Of a stretch of DNA of 20,815 nt, positions 17,764 to 20,815 are shown piece by piece (position 1 is the first letter of the stretch; each line of letters starts with the position of its first letter). The stretch is from a virus. The stretch covers positions 1-20,815 of IMG/VR virus record IMGVR_UViG_3300030090_001966; one strand, written 5' to 3'. A model generated the notes under the pieces. The model searched no databases and had not been told where the DNA came from. It saw nothing but the letters and a program-made list of their open reading frames with translations. Made by a program: the position numbers and the translations under genes.

Positions 17764-18537
17764 ATGAAAAAAGGTATGTTGCAAAACGATAAAGACCGTA
17801 TGAATATGGCAGAAGGCGGTTTACAAAATCCAGAAAAAGCTGATTTAGATAAAGATGGTAAGATATCTTCTTACGAAGAAACTAGGGGCAAAGCTATCGA
17901 AGAATCTATGCGAGAACAAAAACAAGAAGGTGGTCCAATGTCTATGGATGACCAAATGAAAATGGCTATGAATATGGCTGATGAATCAGAAATGTCTCCA
18001 AAACAAGAGATGCAACCTGATGAAGAAATGGAAGATGATTATGTTGACTATGTAGTTAGTCAATCATTAGACCAAGAAGAAGAAGAATTTTTAATGAAAG
18101 AATTAGAAGGCAATCCACAACTTAGTATGATATTTGATAAAGTTATGGAAACTGCCTCAGAATTTTCAGGCTCTGGTCCTATTGAAGGACCGGGCACGGA
18201 AGTCTCAGATTCGATACCTGCAAGGTTATCGGATGGAGAGTTTGTCTTTACTGCTAAAGCAGTGGATGTTATCGGAGCTGACAATTTAATGTCATTGATG
18301 AAACAAGCTGAAGCTAAAGCAGATGAAAGACTACCAGCTCAAGAAGGTGGAGCTATAAGGGAAGAAATGCAGCAACAAGCTGGGTTCGCACAACCTCAAG
18401 AAACTACTCAAAATATTAGAGTAACGAAAGAGACTGTTGACCCTAGTGCGATGGTGCAGGAAGAAAGTGATTTAACGGGAGATGAGATTCGTTCCCAGAT
18501 GATGCTTGACCCTTATCAGCGACACGTCAGGAGCTAA
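17764..18537 (+). CDS. Acidic head-associated protein with EF-hand-like loop
   Basis: A 257-aa acidic, Met- and Gln-rich protein between portal and scaffold genes. Residues 27-38 form DLDKDGKISSYE, which fits an EF-hand or dockerin-like Ca-binding loop. Further along come a strongly acidic segment (DEEMEDDYVDYVVSQSLDQE), then SGPIEGPGTEVSDSIPARLS followed by DGEFVFTAKAVDVIGADNLM. The 'GPGT-SDSIPARLSDGEFVxTAKAV' motif is known from phage virion proteins next to portal. The rest is disordered, Q-rich. Role in head assembly is inferred from position. AAGGAGAAATAAT precedes the ATG. Confidence 0.8.
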   Translation: MKKGMLQNDKDRMNMAEGGLQNPEKADLDKDGKISSYEETRGKAIEESMREQKQEGGPMSMDDQMKMAMNMADESEMSPKQEMQPDEEMEDDYVDYVVSQSLDQEEEEFLMKELEGNPQLSMIFDKVMETASEFSGSGPIEGPGTEVSDSIPARLSDGEFVFTAKAVDVIGADNLMSLMKQAEAKADERLPAQEGGAIREEMQQQAGFAQPQETTQNIRVTKETVDPSAMVQEESDLTGDEIRSQMMLDPYQRHVRS

Positions 18538-18543
18538 TAGGAA

Positions 18544-18650
18544 TAAAGCCACCCAAGGAAACTTGGCACTTTATAAAACATAACCGAAAGGCTACCTTTA
18601 CAAGACAAGCCCTGCAAGTGCACACGCAGCTACCTTGTTAAACGAAGCCC
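18544..18650 (+). ncRNA. Folded leader RNA upstream of the scaffold gene
   Basis: Three helices are evident. (1) TAAAG (18544-18548) / CTTTA (18569-18573) enclose CCAAG-GAAA-CTTGG (18553-18566). (2) CC-GAAA-GG (18584-18591), extended by TA/TA. (3) TTTACAAG (18597-18604) pairs with CTTGT(T)AAA (18634-18642), enclosing AG-CTGC / GCAG-CT (18608-18615 with 18626-18631). Two GNRA loops are present and all frames are closed. The segment ends about 8 bases before the GGAG of the scaffold gene, so it is part of its 5' leader or a processing or translational control element. Confidence 0.6.
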
Positions 18651-18666
18651 CGAATAGGAGTAGAAA

Positions 18667-19551
18667 ATGACTGAACAAGTCCAAAAAGAGGAAACTGCCA
18701 ATCCTTATAATTTAAAAAAATCTTGGCATACTGGTGAAGATGAACCTTTTAAATCAGCAGACCAGCTTTACTTTGAAGAACCATCTGAGAAGAATAAGTT
18801 ATTCAAATCAAGTGATGTTAATGAAGCAGAGCAGGTTGGTAATGTTGAAACTGGTAATTTAGAAGCATCAAAAGATGAACCTTATAAAAAACCAGATTAT
18901 AAAAAACGTTACGATGATTTAAAAAAACATTATGATACTAAACTAAATGAGTTTAGAAGCAGAGAAGAAGAGTTATTAAGACAGGCAACCCCTGAATATA
19001 AAGCTCCAAAAACTGAAGAAGAACTTGAAAAGTTTAAAAAAGAGTATCCAGATGTGTTTGAAGTTGTAGAAACTGTTGCTCACATGCAAAGCGAATCTAA
19101 GGCAAAAGTTCTAGAAGAACGTCTTAGTAAACTCCAAGAACGTGAAGCAGAAATGATACAACAACAAGCTGAACAAAGGTTATATGATAGACATCCAGAT
19201 TTTGATGATATTCGAAATAGTGATGACTTTCATGAATGGGCAAAAGAGCAGCCTGAGTCTATCCAACAATGGATATACAATAATGCTGACGATGCTGATT
19301 TAGCTAGTAGAGCTATTGATTTATTTAAAAAAGATAAAGGTATTGACCTTCCTAAAAAGGAAAATAAGTCATCTTCTAAAAAGGCTAGACAATCTGCTGC
19401 CGACATGGTTTCAACTAAAACAACTGCGGTTGAACCAGTCCAAGAGAAAGTTTGGTCTGAAAGGGAGATTGCTGCAATGAGCATGGATGAGTTTGATAAG
19501 TATGAAGACGAAATCAGCGAAGCTATGCAACAAGGCAGAATCGTTAAATAA
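18667..19551 (+). CDS. Scaffold-like capsid assembly protein
   Basis: A 294-aa highly charged protein directly before the major capsid gene, the usual place for scaffold. The N-terminus is disordered with repeated motifs (DEPFKSADQLYFEEP, DEPYKKPDYKKRYDDL). Residues about 75-175 form a coiled coil (KKHYDTKLNEFRSREEELLR, ESKAKVLEERLSKLQEREAE). The C-terminus is helical (WSEREIAAMSMDEFDKYEDE ... MQQGRIVK), as in phage scaffolds that bind coat protein. GGAG precedes the ATG and the folded leader lies upstream. The role is well supported by position and composition, not by a diagnostic motif. Confidence 0.85.
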   Translation: MTEQVQKEETANPYNLKKSWHTGEDEPFKSADQLYFEEPSEKNKLFKSSDVNEAEQVGNVETGNLEASKDEPYKKPDYKKRYDDLKKHYDTKLNEFRSREEELLRQATPEYKAPKTEEELEKFKKEYPDVFEVVETVAHMQSESKAKVLEERLSKLQEREAEMIQQQAEQRLYDRHPDFDDIRNSDDFHEWAKEQPESIQQWIYNNADDADLASRAIDLFKKDKGIDLPKKENKSSSKKARQSAADMVSTKTTAVEPVQEKVWSEREIAAMSMDEFDKYEDEISEAMQQGRIVK

Positions 19552-19576
19552 ACTATAAACACAAAGGAGTATTATC

Positions 19577-20560
19577 ATGGCTCAATTTTTTGAACCGTCA
19601 ACTGATACTGATGCTAACTTTGCAAACTCCGTTAGTGGACAAACTAATAGTTTTTTCCTACCTAAGATTTATTCGAAAAAGGTTTTAAACTTCTTTAGAA
19701 AAGCCTCGGTAGTTGAAGCTATTACTAACACTGACTATGCTGGTGAAATATCCGCTTTCGGAGACTCTGTTAGGATTATCAAAGAACCTGTGATTTCAGT
19801 TTCTGATTACACAAGAGGTTCTGACACTACTCAAACAAAGTTAACTGACCAAGAGATAACTTTGGTTGTAGATAGTGCAAAAGCTTTCAAATTCATCGTA
19901 GATGATATTGAAACTAATATGTCACATGTAAACTTCAAAGAAGTCGCTACATCATCTGCTGCATATGCATTGAGAGATTCATATGATGCTGCTGTTATAG
20001 CTTCTATGTTCTCTGGAGTTTCTACATCTTCACCTGACCACGTGCTAGGTGCGGATGCTTCTGCTGCTACTCAAACTATGGGTCAGCATCAAGGTGGCTC
20101 TAACGCTATAGACTTAACTGGTTCTGATGGAACAGGAACTGACCCTCTAGATGTAATGTCATTTATGGCTAAACTTCTAGATGAGCAAAGTGTTCCAGAA
20201 GAAGGAAGATGGTTCGTTGCACCACCTTCATTCTACAATGAACTAGCTCAATCTGGTTCTAAGTTACTGTCTGTAGACTTTAACGCAGGTCAAGGCTCTA
20301 TAAGAAATGGTCTTGTATCTAGTGGTAAACTAAGAGGATTTGACATGTACAAATCTAACAACGTTGCTGCTGCTAGTACAGCTACTGGTAAAATACTTGC
20401 CGGTCACATTTCTTCGACTGCAACTGCTCAAACTATCATCTCAACTGAGGTTCTAAGAGACCCTAGTTCTTTCGGTGATATCGTAAGAGGATTGCACGTT
20501 TACGGAGCAAAAGTGTTAAGACCTGAAGCATTAGTTTCAGCTTTTTACACAGTTGATTAA
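19577..20560 (+). CDS. Major capsid protein
   Basis: A 327-aa coat protein with a start region MAQFFEPSTDTDANFANSVS, followed by PKIYSKKVLNFFRKASVVEA and FGDSVRIIKEPVISVSDYTR. The rest has alternating beta and helical segments (EITLVVDSAKAFKFIVDDIE, DPLDVMSFMAKLLDEQSVPE, RWFVAPPSFYNELAQSGSKL, GDIVRGLHVYGAKVLRPEAL), which fits the HK97 fold of podovirus-like coat proteins. AAAGGAG lies ahead of the ATG, and a strong terminator follows. It is the most abundant virion protein and its codon use is more even than the early genes. Confidence 0.93.
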   Translation: MAQFFEPSTDTDANFANSVSGQTNSFFLPKIYSKKVLNFFRKASVVEAITNTDYAGEISAFGDSVRIIKEPVISVSDYTRGSDTTQTKLTDQEITLVVDSAKAFKFIVDDIETNMSHVNFKEVATSSAAYALRDSYDAAVIASMFSGVSTSSPDHVLGADASAATQTMGQHQGGSNAIDLTGSDGTGTDPLDVMSFMAKLLDEQSVPEEGRWFVAPPSFYNELAQSGSKLLSVDFNAGQGSIRNGLVSSGKLRGFDMYKSNNVAAASTATGKILAGHISSTATAQTIISTEVLRDPSSFGDIVRGLHVYGAKVLRPEALVSAFYTVD

Positions 20561-20567
20561 TAAAATT

Positions 20568-20596
20568 GGGGGAGTCTTCGGACTCCTCCTTTTTTT
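20568..20596 (+). terminator. UUCG-loop terminator after the major capsid gene
   Basis: GGGGGAGTC (20568-20576), loop TTCG, GACTCCTCC (20581-20589): a 9-bp stem with one G-U, followed by TTTTTTT (20590-20596). Very stable; expected to reduce transcription past the capsid gene so that the capsid is the most abundant late transcript. Confidence 0.9.
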
Positions 20597-20607
20597 AAGG
20601 AGATACA

Positions 20608-20724
20608 ATGGAAAAACAAATTAGTTACTACGAAACAATTCATGAAAAAGAAGAAAAGTGTTCAGAGATGGTAGGTCACAACACTATGAGATTTGAATAC
20701 GAAAACGACAAGGGAGAAAAGTAA
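20608..20724 (+). CDS. 38-aa charged peptide
   Basis: The sequence is MEKQISYYETIHEKEEKCSE, MVGHNTMRFEYENDKGEK. AAGGAG lies seven bases before the ATG, a good ribosome site. It is placed right after the terminator and shares TAATG with the next gene. It is acidic with a beta-strand pattern. Function unknown. Confidence 0.65.
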   Translation: MEKQISYYETIHEKEEKCSEMVGHNTMRFEYENDKGEK

Positions 20725-20815
20725 TGGAACACGGAAAGAAAAAAATGATGTACGGTGGCATGGCTCGTAAGAAAAAAATGTACGGTGGTATGGCTCGTAA
20801 GAAAATGAAACATGG
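20724..20815 (+). CDS. Met/Gly/Lys repeat protein, N-terminal part (runs off right edge)
   Basis: The visible residues are MEHGKKKMMYGGMARKKKMY, GGMARKKMKHG, with the unit MYGGMARKK present twice. Basic, Met- and Gly-rich short repeats are known from small phage structural or DNA-condensing proteins in environmental phages. The stop lies beyond the window. The start overlaps the preceding stop (TAATG) and a GGGAG ribosome site precedes it. Confidence 0.65.
   Translation, partial: MEHGKKKMMYGGMARKKKMYGGMARKKMKH

Noticed and set aside
1-20815. Prophage in a bacterial chromosome
   Set aside because: No integrase, repressor, attachment repeats or host housekeeping genes are visible; iscU alone is embedded in packaging genes and does not mark host flank.

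Overview
This window reads as part of the genome of a tailed marine bacteriophage with podovirus-like modules, rather than bacterial chromosome. The evidence is a T7-like replication set (DNA polymerase, primase-helicase, acidic-tailed ssDNA-binding protein), a packaging and head module (small and large terminase, portal, scaffold-like protein, major capsid protein), very dense small genes and AT-rich composition. Several proteins look like families I know from marine metagenomic phages: the basic peptides at 11567-12870, the Cys-motif protein at 5411-6121 and the 58-aa membrane protein at 17586. The host cannot be read from the sequence. A marine alphaproteobacterium is a reasonable guess, and no lysogeny gene (integrase or repressor) is visible.

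Layout. Positions 1-8066 form one long leftward transcription unit. From its promoter-proximal end it carries about 18 very small early genes of unknown function, coupled by ATGA or TAATG overlaps, including two single-pass membrane proteins and a 236-aa Cys-motif protein. It then carries an ssDNA-binding protein, a small acidic protein, primase-helicase and the 5' part of DNA polymerase, which runs off the left edge. Positions 8067-9536 are almost non-coding: they hold nested inverted repeats that look like folded RNA, one small leftward gene, four copies of ATTGAGGGCTA, a seven-copy AAAGGTACA array and a LexA-box-like palindrome. Two small rightward genes follow at 9537-10024, then a strong terminator and a second control region (10124-10545) with several dyads and a near-consensus sigma70 promoter.

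The rightward late module starts at 10546: small terminase, a 66-aa protein, an IscU-type Fe-S scaffold protein, a run of short basic or membrane peptides, a folded intergenic segment, a YRG-repeat mini-protein, a small HTH-like protein, large terminase, portal, an overlapping gene, a membrane peptide, an acidic head-associated protein, a second folded leader, a scaffold-like protein and the major capsid protein. The capsid gene ends in a UUCG-loop terminator, and two short genes follow before the right edge.

How it works together. The left arm replicates DNA: helicase and SSB both end in acidic tails with terminal Phe, as in the T7 replisome. The right arm packages DNA and builds the head. 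The IscU homologue keeps all its cluster ligands and the chaperone motif, so it is probably functional and may support host or phage Fe-S proteins during infection. The most unusual material is non-coding: the repeat array and the folded segments at 8100-8560, 12971-13105 and 18544-18650.
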